A stretch of 64,000 nucleotides of DNA, taken from positions 1 to 64,000 of the forward strand of contig WGND01000010.1 of NCBI GenBank assembly GCA_016124805.1, read 5' to 3'. A program made the translations under genes and the position numbers. Below the pieces are notes generated by a model. The model was not told the origin of the DNA. It saw only the letters and a program-made list of their open reading frames with translations, and searched no databases. Within the stretch, counting starts at the first letter, position 1. The number at the start of each line of letters is the position of its first letter. The DNA comes from Hyphomicrobiales bacterium (GTDB lineage Bacteria; Pseudomonadota; Alphaproteobacteria; Parvibaculales; Parvibaculaceae). This document shows positions 27,452 through 36,154 of this stretch, piece by piece.

Positions 27452-28624
27452 ATGCGCGGCAACGGCATAAAATTTCTCAGCTTCACAATGATTGTTTTTC
27501 TTTCCACCCTGCTTTCGGGCTGCGATGGCCAAGAGGAAGAACCGCGACCCGCGCCACAGGTCGGCATTATTACAATTGAGCCGCAGCATTTTGAACTGGC
27601 GACAGAATTACCCGGCCGCACGACGGCCTTCCGCGTTGCGGAAATTCGCCCTCAAGTAACAGGCATCATCAAAAAGCGACTCTTTACAGAAGGGAGTGAG
27701 GTCGAGGAAGGCCAGCAACTCTATCAGATCGATGACACGCTTTATAAAGCGACGTTCGACTCTGCAAAGGCGGATCTCGCCAAGGCGCTCGCAACCGTTA
27801 AGAGCTCCCGGCTCAAAGCTTCACGCTACAAAGAACTCGTCGCGGCCAAGGCGGTCAGCCAGCAGGACTATGACGATGCCATGGCGACACTGGCCGAAGA
27901 TGAAGCCTCTGTTGCTGGCGCCAGGGCGAGTGTGGACACAGCGCAAGCCAATCTGGCCTACACAAAAGTCTTCTCCCCCATATCAGGACGCATCGGAAAA
28001 TCATCGGTGACCGAAGGTGCTCTTGTCACCGACAATCAGACGACATCTCTGACCACCGTGACACAGCTTGACCCGATTTATGTCGACCTGACCCAATCCA
28101 GCACCGACCTTTTGACGCTTCGCCGCGATATCGGGGACGGACGCGTGAAGGGCGTGGAAGGCGGGAAGGCAACCGTCACCCTGAAGCTGCTGGACAGCGA
28201 CGAACAATATGTCCAAGCCGGGCAGCTGCAATTTTCCGACGTAACGGTGTCGGAAGATACCGGCACCGTAAAATTGCGGGCCATCTTCCCCAATGCGCAT
28301 GAGGATTTGCTGCCTGGCCTGTTCGTACGCGCCATTGTCGCGGAAGGCAGTATCGATCAAGCGCTCCTCGTGCCGCAGCAAGCCCTGACGCGCAATCCGG
28401 ACGGCAGCGGTTCGGTCTGGCTAGTGGGAGACGATAACAAGGTCAAGCAGCAGACAGTCACGACCGCACAAGCGGTTGGCGACAAATGGCTGGTAACCGA
28501 GGGGCTTAAGGCAGGCGATCGCATCGTCATGGAAGGCCTGCAGAAAATAAGCGCAGATATGGTGGTAAACCCTATTGCTGCCAGCGAAAAGTCGAAGACC
28601 GAGCCGGGCTCACAAAATGAATAA
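27452..28624 (+). CDS. RND efflux periplasmic adaptor (AcrA/MexA family lipoprotein)
   Basis: About 390 residues from ATG 27452; an in-frame GTG at 27449 is also possible, and AAGGAG lies upstream. The lipobox LLSGC gives a lipidated Cys near residue 24. The membrane-fusion plan is clear: ELPGRTTAFRVAEIRPQVTGII (barrel-sandwich), EEGQQLYQIDDTLYKA, a coiled-coil hairpin with AKADLAKALATVKSSRLKASRY and KAVSQQDYDDAMATL, the returning lipoyl half (FSPISGRIGKSSVTEGALV), and LPGLFVRAIV in the membrane-proximal part. It links the inner-membrane pump to the outer-membrane factor in a tripartite drug-export complex. Confidence 0.93.
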   Translation: MRGNGIKFLSFTMIVFLSTLLSGCDGQEEEPRPAPQVGIITIEPQHFELATELPGRTTAFRVAEIRPQVTGIIKKRLFTEGSEVEEGQQLYQIDDTLYKATFDSAKADLAKALATVKSSRLKASRYKELVAAKAVSQQDYDDAMATLAEDEASVAGARASVDTAQANLAYTKVFSPISGRIGKSSVTEGALVTDNQTTSLTTVTQLDPIYVDLTQSSTDLLTLRRDIGDGRVKGVEGGKATVTLKLLDSDEQYVQAGQLQFSDVTVSEDTGTVKLRAIFPNAHEDLLPGLFVRAIVAEGSIDQALLVPQQALTRNPDGSGSVWLVGDDNKVKQQTVTTAQAVGDKWLVTEGLKAGDRIVMEGLQKISADMVVNPIAASEKSKTEPGSQNE

Positions 28625-28680
28625 TGCGATCCGAGCGATGATTGCCGGTTCCCTCAAGCGTAACAAAGTGTGCATTCCTC

Positions 28681-31600
28681 ATGGCTAATTTTTTTATCGA
28701 CCGCCCGGTATTTGCCTGGGTAATAGCAATCGTGATCATGCTTGCAGGCGCCATGTCCATCATGTCCCTGCCGATTGAACAATATCCAGACATTGCCCCG
28801 CCTTCCGTCACCGTGAGCGCGAGCTATCCCGGCGCGTCAGCCGAAACTCTGGAAAACACCGTCACACAGGTGATTGAGCAAAAGCTCAATGGTCTCGATA
28901 ACCTGCGCTATATTTCGTCGTCGAGCGACTCGGCTGGCAACGCAAGCATTCAGTTGACCTTCGAACCAGAGGCCGACCCCGATATTGCGCAGGTGCAGGT
29001 ACAGAACAAACTCCAGACCGCCATGAGCCTGCTGCCGGAAGAGGTCCAGTCGCAAGGCGTCACTGTGACAAAGGCCTCAAACAGCTTCGCGATGGTGATC
29101 GCTTTTGTCTCCAATGACGGCTCAATGGACGAGAACGCAATTGCAGACTATGTCGCCTCAAATGTGCAGGACCCGGTCAGTCGTGTGAGCGGCGTTGGCG
29201 ATGTCCAGACCTTCGGTCCGCAGCATGCGATGCGTATCTGGATTGATCCCGGCAAGCTCAATAAATACAAGATGACGATCACTGAACTGGTGACAGCCAT
29301 CAAGGCGCAAAACACCGAGATTTCAGCCGGTCAACTTGGTGGCAGACCGGCCGTCAAGGGCCAACAGCTTAATGCAACAATCGTTGCGCAGACCCGTCTC
29401 CAGACCACTGAACAATTCGGCAATATTCTGCTACGCGTCAATACAGACGGTTCGCAGGTCAAGCTGAAGGATGTTGCACGGATCGAGCTCGGCGCTGACA
29501 GTTACAGTGCCATAGCCCGCTTCAACGGCAAACCGGCTTCCGGCATAGCCGTCAAGCTTGCGACCGGCGCAAATGCACTTAATACAGCCGACGCCGTACG
29601 CGCCCGGGTCGCCGAGCTGTCAGCCTTTTTTCCAAAGGGCCTTGAAGTTAATTTTCCCTATGATTCAACACCTTTCGTACGCCTTTCAATCGAGGAAGTT
29701 GTCAAGACGCTCGCTGAAGCGATCGTGCTCGTTATCATCGTCATCTTTGTATTTCTGCAGAACATTCGGGCGACGCTCATTCCAGCCATCGCGGTTCCTG
29801 TCGTGCTGCTCGGCACTTTCGGCGTTCTTTCGGCTTTTGGTTATTCGATCAACACGCTGACCATGTTTGGCATGGTGTTGGCCATTGGCCTGCTCGTGGA
29901 TGATGCGATCGTTGTGGTTGAAAATGTCGAACGTGTGATGAATGAAGAGAACCTTTCACCACGTGCTGCCACGCGAAAATCTATGGAGCAAATTACGGGT
30001 GCATTGATCGGCATTGCCCTCGTCCTCTCTGCCGTTCTCATTCCAATGGCATTCTTTTCAGGGTCCACTGGCGCCATCTATCGTCAGTTCTCGCTGACAA
30101 TCGTTTCAGCCATGGTGCTCTCGGTCATGGTCGCCATCATATTGACGCCCGCCCTCTGCGCGACAATCCTGAGACCGACGAAAAATCATGGCGAAGAAAG
30201 TGGCGGTTTTTTCGGATGGTTCAATCGCAACTTCGCGACAGCAACGAACAAGTATGAAAGTGGCGTCAAAAACGTCATCACACATTCAGGTCGGTATTTC
30301 CTGATCTATGGTCTCGTTGTCATCGTCCTTGGCGTCCTGTTCATGCGTTTACCGACGTCTTTTTTGCCTGATGAAGACCAGGGCTCAATGATTGTCCAGG
30401 TATCGACGCCACCCGGCGCGACGGCAGATCGGACCCGTCAATCGATGGAGCAGGTCGAAGACTATTTTCTGCAAAATGAAAAAGACAGCGTCGATGCAAT
30501 CTTCACCGTTGTTGGGTTCAGTTTTGCCGGTAGCGGCCAAAACTCAGGCATGGGCTTCGTCAATCTGAAACCATTCGATGAACGCAGTTCTTCGTCGCAA
30601 TCCGCTTTCGCAGTTGCAGGCCGCGCCATGGGTTATTTTAGCCAGTTAAAGGACGCAACAGCCTTTGCCCTTATACCACCAGCGATCAGCTCACTGGGAA
30701 ACGCCTCCGGTTTCAGCATGGAACTTCTGGACCTTGGTGGTGCAGGACATGAAAAGCTAATGGCCGCACGTAACCAGCTTCTCGGTATGGCTGCTCAAGA
30801 TCCCATGCTTGCCTCCGTGCGCCCCAATGGCATGGAAGACACCTCGCAATTTCACGTCGACATTGATCAGGAAAAGGCAAGCGCTTTGGGGCTTGATCTA
30901 TCTGATATAAACAACACTCTGTCGGACGCCTTCGGCTCGGCTTATGTCAATGATTTCATCGACAAGGGACGCGTGAAGAAGGTCTACATTCAGGCAGATG
31001 CACCATACCGTATGGTGCCAAGCGATCTCGACAAATGGTACGTTCGCAACGCGACGGGCATGATGGTTCCTTTCTCTGCCTTCTCCACGGGCAACTGGAC
31101 CTATGGGCCACCCAAGCTGGAGCGTTTCAACGGCTCGGCATCTGTCGAAATTCAGGGCTCGCCCGCATCCGGCAAAAGTTCCGGTGATGCCATGACGGAA
31201 ATGGAATCACTTGTAAAAAAATTGCCGAAAGGCTTCGGCTATGCGTGGACAGGCCTCTCCTACGAAGAGCGTGCATCCGGAGAGCAAGCGCCGGCGCTCT
31301 ATGCAATATCACTCCTCTTTGTATTTCTCTGTCTTGCTGCTCTCTATGAAAGCTGGACCATTCCCGCCTCGGTCTTGATGGTTGTTCCATTGGGTATTTT
31401 TGGGGCTGTTCTGGCCACGACGCTCAGAGGCCTCGCCAATGACGTCTATTTTCAGGTCGGACTTCTGATCACCATTGGATTGTCTGCAAAAAATGCCATT
31501 CTTATCATCGAATTTGCAAAAGGCACTTATGAGCGTGGAGCCAACCTCACAGAAGCTGCGCTGCACGCTGCACGCCTTCGCTTGCGGCCGATCCTCATGA

Positions 31601-31812
31601 CATCATTGGCCTTCATTCTCGGCGTTCTCCCGCTCGCAACGAATTCCGGCGCCGGCTCGGGAAGCCAGAACGCTATTGGCATCGGCGTTGTTGGCGGCGT
31701 TTTGTCTGGCACCATTCTGGCCATTTTCTTCGTACCGCTCTTCTTTATCGCGGTGCAAAGGTTTTTCCCACGCAAGCTGCCTACCGACGAAATCTCAAGC
31801 GAGGAAGCGTAA
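28681..31812 (+). CDS. RND multidrug efflux pump, inner-membrane permease (AcrB/MexB family, HAE1)
   Basis: 1043 residues from ATG 28681 ([23 protein letters not shown]), the standard HAE1 start. The upstream in-frame start at 28642 would add atypical residues. Twelve membrane helices and two large periplasmic loops are evident. Proton-relay aspartates lie in TM4 ([21 protein letters not shown]) and the lysine in TM10 ([17 protein letters not shown]). [15 protein letters not shown] and [18 protein letters not shown] are also typical. It forms the proton-driven homotrimer that exports hydrophobic drugs. The gene sits between the adaptor and outer-membrane factor genes. Confidence 0.95.
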   Translation: MANFFIDRPVFAWVIAIVIMLAGAMSIMSLPIEQYPDIAPPSVTVSASYPGASAETLENTVTQVIEQKLNGLDNLRYISSSSDSAGNASIQLTFEPEADPDIAQVQVQNKLQTAMSLLPEEVQSQGVTVTKASNSFAMVIAFVSNDGSMDENAIADYVASNVQDPVSRVSGVGDVQTFGPQHAMRIWIDPGKLNKYKMTITELVTAIKAQNTEISAGQLGGRPAVKGQQLNATIVAQTRLQTTEQFGNILLRVNTDGSQVKLKDVARIELGADSYSAIARFNGKPASGIAVKLATGANALNTADAVRARVAELSAFFPKGLEVNFPYDSTPFVRLSIEEVVKTLAEAIVLVIIVIFVFLQNIRATLIPAIAVPVVLLGTFGVLSAFGYSINTLTMFGMVLAIGLLVDDAIVVVENVERVMNEENLSPRAATRKSMEQITGALIGIALVLSAVLIPMAFFSGSTGAIYRQFSLTIVSAMVLSVMVAIILTPALCATILRPTKNHGEESGGFFGWFNRNFATATNKYESGVKNVITHSGRYFLIYGLVVIVLGVLFMRLPTSFLPDEDQGSMIVQVSTPPGATADRTRQSMEQVEDYFLQNEKDSVDAIFTVVGFSFAGSGQNSGMGFVNLKPFDERSSSSQSAFAVAGRAMGYFSQLKDATAFALIPPAISSLGNASGFSMELLDLGGAGHEKLMAARNQLLGMAAQDPMLASVRPNGMEDTSQFHVDIDQEKASALGLDLSDINNTLSDAFGSAYVNDFIDKGRVKKVYIQADAPYRMVPSDLDKWYVRNATGMMVPFSAFSTGNWTYGPPKLERFNGSASVEIQGSPASGKSSGDAMTEMESLVKKLPKGFGYAWTGLSYEERASGEQAPALYAISLLFVFLCLAALYESWTIPASVLMVVPLGIFGAVLATTLRGLANDVYFQVGLLITIGLSAKNAILIIEFAKGTYERGANLTEAALHAARLRLRPILMTSLAFILGVLPLATNSGAGSGSQNAIGIGVVGGVLSGTILAIFFVPLFFIAVQRFFPRKLPTDEISSEEA

Positions 31813-31817
31813 ACATC

Positions 31818-33281
31818 ATGAAGTCGCATAAATTCTCCGCTTTCACCCCTCAGGTCGTCACGCTTCTTGCTGCGCTTACACTCGGCGGATGTTCACTCGC
31901 ACCAGACTATGCCCGACCTGCATCTCCGATGTCACCAAGCTGGCCAACAGGTGCTGCCTATACAGTCCAGACAGACGACGAGGCGGGGTCCCTGGTATCC
32001 GACCTGGGCTGGCATGATTTCTTCCTGGGCGAACCGCTGCGCGGCTTGATTTCGGAGGCGCTTGCAAATAATCGCGACCTGCGCGTGGCTGTTCTCAACA
32101 TCGAAAAGGCGCGCGCGCAATATCGCATTCAGCGCGCCGATCTGTTCCCGTCCGTGACAGGCGACGGATCAATGACCCGCCAGCGGACACCGGGGACACT
32201 GAGCTCTTCAGGCCAGCCTTCAACCTCCACCCAATATAGTGTGGATGCTGGCATCACATCTTATGAGATCGACCTGTTCGGTCGCGTGCGGAACCTGAAA
32301 AATCAGGCGCTGGAGCAATATTTCTCGACCGAGGAAGCACGAAACGCCACCCAGATTTCGCTGATCGCCGAAGTCGCCAATGCCTATCTGACATGGGTGG
32401 CGGACACGGAACTCCTTGAGCTGACAAGTGAGACGCTGTCCACACAAGAAGATACTTACAAGATCAACAAATTAAGCTACGAGCATGGTCAGGCCACGGC
32501 GCTTGATCTGGCACAGGCACAATCCTCTGTTGAAACCGCGAAGGTCAATCTGGCGATCTATACGCGGCAAGTCGCACAGGACAGAAATGCCCTCACCCTT
32601 CTGGTTGGTGCGCCGATAGATGATGCCCAATTGACCCTGCCGAAAGACACAGACCAGCTGCTTGCCGAACCTCGGGCAGGTCTGCCCTCGGACCTGCTTC
32701 AGCGACGCCCCGACATTCGCGGAGCAGAACATGATCTGAAGGCCGCAGATGCAAATATTGGCGCTGCCCGTGCCGCCTTCTTCCCAAGCATCACACTCAG
32801 CGCAAGCGGTGGCACGTCAAGCGCTTCTCTTTCTAACCTGTTTGCTGCCGGCTCCGGTGCATGGACCTTCATGCCTCAAATAAGTCTGCCCATTTTTGAT
32901 GCGGGCAACAACCAGGCAAACCTCGACTCCGCCAAGGCCGAAAGAGACATCTATATCGCTCAGTATGAGAAAGCGGTTCAGAGCGCTTTCAGGGAGGTCT
33001 CGGATGCTCTCGCCGGTCGTGGCACCTATAATAGTCAGATCAGTGCGCAGGAAGCGCTTGTCGAGGCTACACGTAAAAGCTACGACCTTTCACGAATGAG
33101 ATATGAGCGTGGAATCGACAGCTATCTGAGCGTTCTTGACGCGCAACGCTCCCTTTATTCAGCGCAACAGAACCTGATTTCAGTACGCACCGAGAGGCTC
33201 AGCAATCTGGTTACTCTTTACAAGGTCCTTGGCGGCGGCATGAGTGAACAGGTCCCGGACCCGAAAAATGTTATCAACTGA
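31818..33281 (+). CDS. RND outer-membrane factor (NodT/OprM family lipoprotein)
   Basis: 487 residues starting five bases after the pump gene with GAGGAAG upstream. The lipobox [10 protein letters not shown] gives an N-terminal lipidated Cys. Two repeated OEP halves are visible (about residues 60-270 and 280-470) with family segments [59 protein letters not shown] and [20 protein letters not shown]. It is the outer-membrane duct of the tripartite pump. Confidence 0.93.
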   Translation: MKSHKFSAFTPQVVTLLAALTLGGCSLAPDYARPASPMSPSWPTGAAYTVQTDDEAGSLVSDLGWHDFFLGEPLRGLISEALANNRDLRVAVLNIEKARAQYRIQRADLFPSVTGDGSMTRQRTPGTLSSSGQPSTSTQYSVDAGITSYEIDLFGRVRNLKNQALEQYFSTEEARNATQISLIAEVANAYLTWVADTELLELTSETLSTQEDTYKINKLSYEHGQATALDLAQAQSSVETAKVNLAIYTRQVAQDRNALTLLVGAPIDDAQLTLPKDTDQLLAEPRAGLPSDLLQRRPDIRGAEHDLKAADANIGAARAAFFPSITLSASGGTSSASLSNLFAAGSGAWTFMPQISLPIFDAGNNQANLDSAKAERDIYIAQYEKAVQSAFREVSDALAGRGTYNSQISAQEALVEATRKSYDLSRMRYERGIDSYLSVLDAQRSLYSAQQNLISVRTERLSNLVTLYKVLGGGMSEQVPDPKNVIN

Positions 33282-33340
33282 TTGTCATAGCGCCATCCCG
33301 TTTGGTCGTCATATGCTCACCCCCGGGAGGCGAGGATGAA

Positions 33341-33982
33341 ATGCAAACAACGAAAAACGAGACCATTACTTCAGAGAACAAACTTAGCCGACGGGAAACG
33401 CGACGAAGCGCAATGCTTGCGGCCGCCAACACCCTGTTCATAGAAAAGGGATATGGTGCGACCAGCCTGACGGATGTGGTGAAAGAATCCGGAGGATCTC
33501 TGGCGACCCTCTACGACCTGTTCGGTGGAAAGGAAGGGCTCTTCCAAGAGGTCGTCGAAACACAATGCAGAAAATTTGCCCAAGTCCTGCACGAAGAAAA
33601 AGTTTCCGATAATTCTCTCGATGTCGCACTCAGAAAAATCGGTGAGCATTTTTTTCACGCCATACTGGCTGAGGAAGGTCTGTCATTTTTCAGGTTAGTT
33701 GTTTCTGAAATAAGGCAATTTCCAGAAATTGGCGCGAGCTTCTATGCCGCCGGACCGAACGCGGTGGACACAATACTCGCAGACTATCTCGCCAACCAGA
33801 CCAGGCGCGGTCGCCTGAATGTCGTCGACCCCATGGAGGCAGCACGGACGTTCATTTCACTCGTCATAGGACAATTCCAGACCATGCAACTTTGCGGCCT
33901 GCCAATTAAAATGACAGAACAACAAATCAAGAACCATCTTGACCGGTCGGTGGAAAGATTTATCACTATCTTTGGCGCGTGA
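33341..33982 (+). CDS. TetR/AcrR-family repressor, probably of the efflux operon
   Basis: 213 residues from ATG 33341 (MQTTKNETITSENKLSRRETR), preceded by GAGGATGA. The N-terminal helix-turn-helix (about residues 17-65) has AMLAAANTLFIEKGYGATSLTDVVKESGGSLATLYDLFGGKEGLF, shown here only to mark the usual TetR_N order. The C-terminal half is helical with an AcrR/AefR-type end (EQQIKNHLDRSVERFITIF). Encoded last in the efflux operon, it most likely binds the palindrome at 27302-27322, giving negative feedback. No strong terminator follows, only a short GCGTG-ACG-CACGC hairpin at the stop codon. Confidence 0.88.
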   Translation: MQTTKNETITSENKLSRRETRRSAMLAAANTLFIEKGYGATSLTDVVKESGGSLATLYDLFGGKEGLFQEVVETQCRKFAQVLHEEKVSDNSLDVALRKIGEHFFHAILAEEGLSFFRLVVSEIRQFPEIGASFYAAGPNAVDTILADYLANQTRRGRLNVVDPMEAARTFISLVIGQFQTMQLCGLPIKMTEQQIKNHLDRSVERFITIFGA

Positions 33983-34286
33983 CGCACGCTTCAATTTAAA
34001 GTTTGCGCGACATGGAAGAATTGTATTGGCATCGTTTGTTGCTGCTTCAACAATGTTTCCTTCATGCCAAAGAATTCGGGTGGCTTCTTCCTTAACTCCA
34101 GCGCGCACTGGCATGGGCCAAAACTGCCGCTGACAAATTTTGTCCTACCGGTGTCCGTCGTCAGAACATTTGGCGCAATTCTCGGCGTAAGTTAGAGGAG
34201 CATTGGGCTCGTCACGTCAAAGACGCAAGAACGATGGTTGAGAACGCTGCCGTTGGTGTTTTGCCAAATGAATGAGGGGAGCCTAT

Positions 34287-35165
34287 ATGGATATTAAGGG
34301 CCAAAATAACAAGTATTTAAGATTAGCAGGAAGCCAACCACATTCGCTCACAGAGGCTGAATTGTGTCTTTTCCGTGCAAATAAATTAAAGAATTCCGGC
34401 CGTCATAGGCAAAAGTCTATTGTGTTTTGCACCACCCACAAGTGTGCCAGTACTTTTGTTTCATCTTTCTTGCCGATGGTTGCCTTAGAAAAAGATATGC
34501 GCCATGTGGATTATGCGCGTTTAATTTATAGGAGCGGAAATAAACTGCGGCTTGGCGATGCTTATGAGTTTATGACCGAATTTAACTCGCTTCTTTTTTC
34601 AGACATTGGCGACATTTATGGCCCCATGCGAAAACCTTTTAGCCTGGATAATCCAGATTTATTCGAGCATGTATATTTTCTACGAGATCCCCGCGATGTT
34701 CTAATAAGCTCGTTTTTCTCGTTTGGATTTTCTCACGGAATTCCCCCTAATTCTGAGAGAGCTGCAATTTTTTTGAAAAACAGAGAGAAAATAAAAAGCG
34801 AAGGAATTGATCAATATTGCATCAGAGCGGCTCACGAGTGGATATTGCCAGTCTATTCGAAATACAGGGATCATCGAAATAAGTATGGGGGAACATTTTT
34901 AAAGTATGAAGATTTTGTCTACAACACTGAGCGTTTTTCTGAAGAGCTAATGAATGTCTTTAAATTAACCGCAGAGTCTAGCAGGAAACGAATTGGTCAA
35001 TTCCTCTTGCAAGAGGAGAAGACTTTTCAGTCTACTGGGGATATCAAGCACAAGAGATCAGGTAAAAAGGGACAGTTCCTGACGGAACTCAAATTGGAAA
35101 CCCAGAAGTATCTCGATGATGTGTTGAGAGAAGAAATTTTATATTGGCAGTTTGATAATCAGTGA
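34287..35165 (+). CDS. Sulfotransferase-domain protein
   Basis: 292 residues from ATG 34287, chosen because GAGGGGA lies just upstream of it. PAPS-binding motifs are visible: the 5'-phosphosulfate loop in FCTTHKCASTFVSSFLPM (about residues 45-62) and the 3'-phosphate motif in VYFLRDPRDVLISSFFSFG (about residues 130-148). A C-terminal HKRSGKKGQF resembles the KxGxxGxW-type loop. It probably transfers sulfate to a carbohydrate or surface molecule. Codon use is clearly more AT-rich than in the flanking genes, with many tta, aaa and aat codons, and no related genes surround it, which suggests horizontal acquisition. Confidence 0.75.
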   Translation: MDIKGQNNKYLRLAGSQPHSLTEAELCLFRANKLKNSGRHRQKSIVFCTTHKCASTFVSSFLPMVALEKDMRHVDYARLIYRSGNKLRLGDAYEFMTEFNSLLFSDIGDIYGPMRKPFSLDNPDLFEHVYFLRDPRDVLISSFFSFGFSHGIPPNSERAAIFLKNREKIKSEGIDQYCIRAAHEWILPVYSKYRDHRNKYGGTFLKYEDFVYNTERFSEELMNVFKLTAESSRKRIGQFLLQEEKTFQSTGDIKHKRSGKKGQFLTELKLETQKYLDDVLREEILYWQFDNQ

Positions 35166-35440
35166 CAAAAAATTCTGCTTAAAACAAAGGGTACGAGTAG
35201 GCAGAGGAAGACTTTTACGACACGGCCAAGCGCATTCAGACTTGCAAAGTACGAAACTGACAGCCGTTTTTCATCAACACTCGGTCGTTGTGACCTGAGC
35301 CCCAATTTTCATCCAGCTGAGAGCAGAGTCCTTTGATTGCGCAAATATTCCAGAACTGACTGACATTATTCACTGCACTGAGTATTATCGGCATACAAAT
35401 CTCTACCTTTAGACAAAAATGCTTGTTGAATTTTAAGCCA
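35166..35440. other. Gap before the tracrRNA gene, no gene seen
   Basis: AT-rich sequence between the sulfotransferase stop and the tracrRNA terminator. Short ORFs lack ribosome sites and family features. The approximately 300-base gap at 33983-34286, before the sulfotransferase, likewise shows nothing recognisable. Confidence 0.4.
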
Positions 35441-35569
35441 AAACAAAAGGGTGAGCCGTGGCTCACCCTTTGATTTTATGCCCTAAAGGCTTGTTAACGG
35501 CTGCTCGGCCCGGAGGCTTTCGCTGACGGTCCACGATTTCCTATCGGCTAAAACAAGATCGTATCGACA
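35441..35569 (-). ncRNA. tracrRNA of the type II-C CRISPR-Cas9 system
   Basis: On the minus strand, AGCCGATAGGAAATCGTGGA and the next two bases (35549 down to 35528) are complementary to the CRISPR repeat over 22 bp, with one G-U pair. After a short bulge, GCGA re-pairs with the repeat's 5' UUGC, giving the interrupted duplex that Cas9 recognises. The tail contains a possible nexus around AAGCCUUUAGGGC and ends in a 12-bp terminator stem (35446-35471) followed by TTTTGTTTT. The promoter below predicts a start near 35569, about 129 nt in all. It is transcribed away from cas9. It guides crRNA maturation with RNase III and Cas9 loading. Confidence 0.88.
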
Positions 35570-35575
35570 AGAACA

Positions 35576-35604
35576 AATATATGAGCAAAGCACAGGATAG
35601 GCAA
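35576..35604 (-). promoter_or_regulatory. Promoter of the tracrRNA gene
   Basis: On the minus strand, TTGCCT (35604-35599) and TATATT (35581-35576) are 17 bases apart. Predicted initiation is about 14-16 bases before the anti-repeat. Confidence 0.65.
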
Positions 35605-35664
35605 TTTGAATTTAGGGCAACATTCTATGCGTTGCAGTTGTTGATAGCATCCAATAAAAACGCT

Positions 35665-35700
35665 ACAAAAAAGGAGGGTTAGCTGCAACTAACCCTCCTT
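35665..35700 (-). terminator. Strong hairpin terminator upstream of the tracrRNA gene
   Basis: AAGGAGGGTTAG (35671-35682) and CTAACCCTCCTT (35689-35700) form a perfect 12-bp stem with a six-base loop. On the minus strand it is followed by TTTTTTG, a good terminator; the plus-strand tail is poorer. It would end a minus-strand transcript coming from the solitary-repeat region and insulate the tracrRNA promoter. Confidence 0.75.
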
Positions 35701-35872
35701 TCGTTTGATCAAAGTAATATCGCTACCGGAAGTTTATAGTCCGCCGCTTGGCAGACTCCAGAGGCCGTTCCGGCCCTGATTTTGAGCACTCAATCCTCCT
35801 TTCTGAGTCGGCACTCACAGGCCAACTCTGTATCCGGACAAATTATCCAAGAAGGCCCATCCTTCTTTTCAA

Positions 35873-35902
35873 ATTGGAGCGGCAAGAACTTGTCGCTCCA
35901 AT
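35873..35902. terminator. Hairpin beside the solitary degenerate repeat
   Basis: ATTGGAGCG (35873-35881) and CGCTCCAAT (35894-35902) form a 9-bp stem with an inner CAAG/CTTG pairing. On the minus strand it follows the degenerate repeat by about 15 bases and is trailed by TTTGAAAAG, so it could act as a weak terminator or as a 3' structure of that RNA. A second hairpin (AAGAAGG/CCTTCTT) lies at 35849-35867. Confidence 0.45.
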
Positions 35903-35917
35903 TACCTATTCTCCAGA

Positions 35918-35976
35918 GAGCAAACCGACAGGAAATCGCGGACCAGCCGCAACCACGTACTCTTCTTAAAAGGGTT
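35918..35976 (-). ncRNA. Candidate crRNA-like RNA: solitary degenerate repeat with guide-like 5' part
   Basis: The 36 bases at 35918-35953 match the array repeat at 29 positions, and 24 consecutive bases at the guide-proximal end are identical. The two changes inside the tracrRNA-paired part (A to G, C to U on the RNA) keep pairing as G-U wobbles, so the 22-bp duplex with tracrRNA is preserved. The promoter at 35983-36012 predicts a start at 35976/35975, placing a 22-23 nt guide-like stretch (to 35954) directly before the repeat. Nineteen bases of that stretch recur at 36034-36052, before cas9. It could be an autoregulatory guide or an array remnant; expression is not shown. Confidence 0.5.
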
Positions 35977-35982
35977 CGTTGC

Positions 35983-36012
35983 ATTAGAACCGATTCTGTG
36001 GCGGAATGTCAA
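35983..36012 (-). promoter_or_regulatory. Predicted promoter of the crRNA-like RNA
   Basis: On the minus strand, TTGACA (36012-36007, a perfect -35) and TCTAAT (35988-35983, five of six) are separated by 18 bases. Initiation 6-8 bases downstream falls at the start of the guide-like sequence. Confidence 0.55.
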
Positions 36013-36028
36013 AGAACCAGTATTTTGC

Positions 36029-36059
36029 TTGATACCCTTTTAAGAGAGTACGATAGGAT
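36029..36059 (+). promoter_or_regulatory. Probable cas9 promoter overlapping the guide-like match
   Basis: TTGATA (36029-36034) is a good -35. Possible -10 elements are GATAGG (36052-36057) or TAGGAT (36054-36059), neither strong. The sequence ACCCTTTTAAGAGAGTACG (36034-36052) fills the spacer and repeats, with one base deleted, the guide-like stretch encoded at 35956-35975 on the other strand. The leader to the cas9 start is about 90 bases. Confidence 0.4.
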
Positions 36060-36154
36060 AAAATATAAGTTAGAGCAGACAACTATGGGACAAAATCTCG
36101 ATTGGACTTCTAGATGCCTCTTGGTGGGCCTCTTATAAGTGAGAGAAAACACAT

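Noticed and set aside
35236-35466. Minus-strand ORF of 76 codons
   Set aside because: It begins inside the tracrRNA terminator, has no ribosome site and shows no family features.
35918-36060. Plus-strand reading of the solitary repeat as a second tracrRNA
   Set aside because: It would pair with the repeat almost without interruption, lacks the bulge and following terminator seen at 35441-35569, and has no comparable plus-strand promoter.
35748-36138. Plus-strand ORFs over the solitary repeat
   Set aside because: They cover RNA-gene sequence and the cas9 promoter and have no recognisable protein features.
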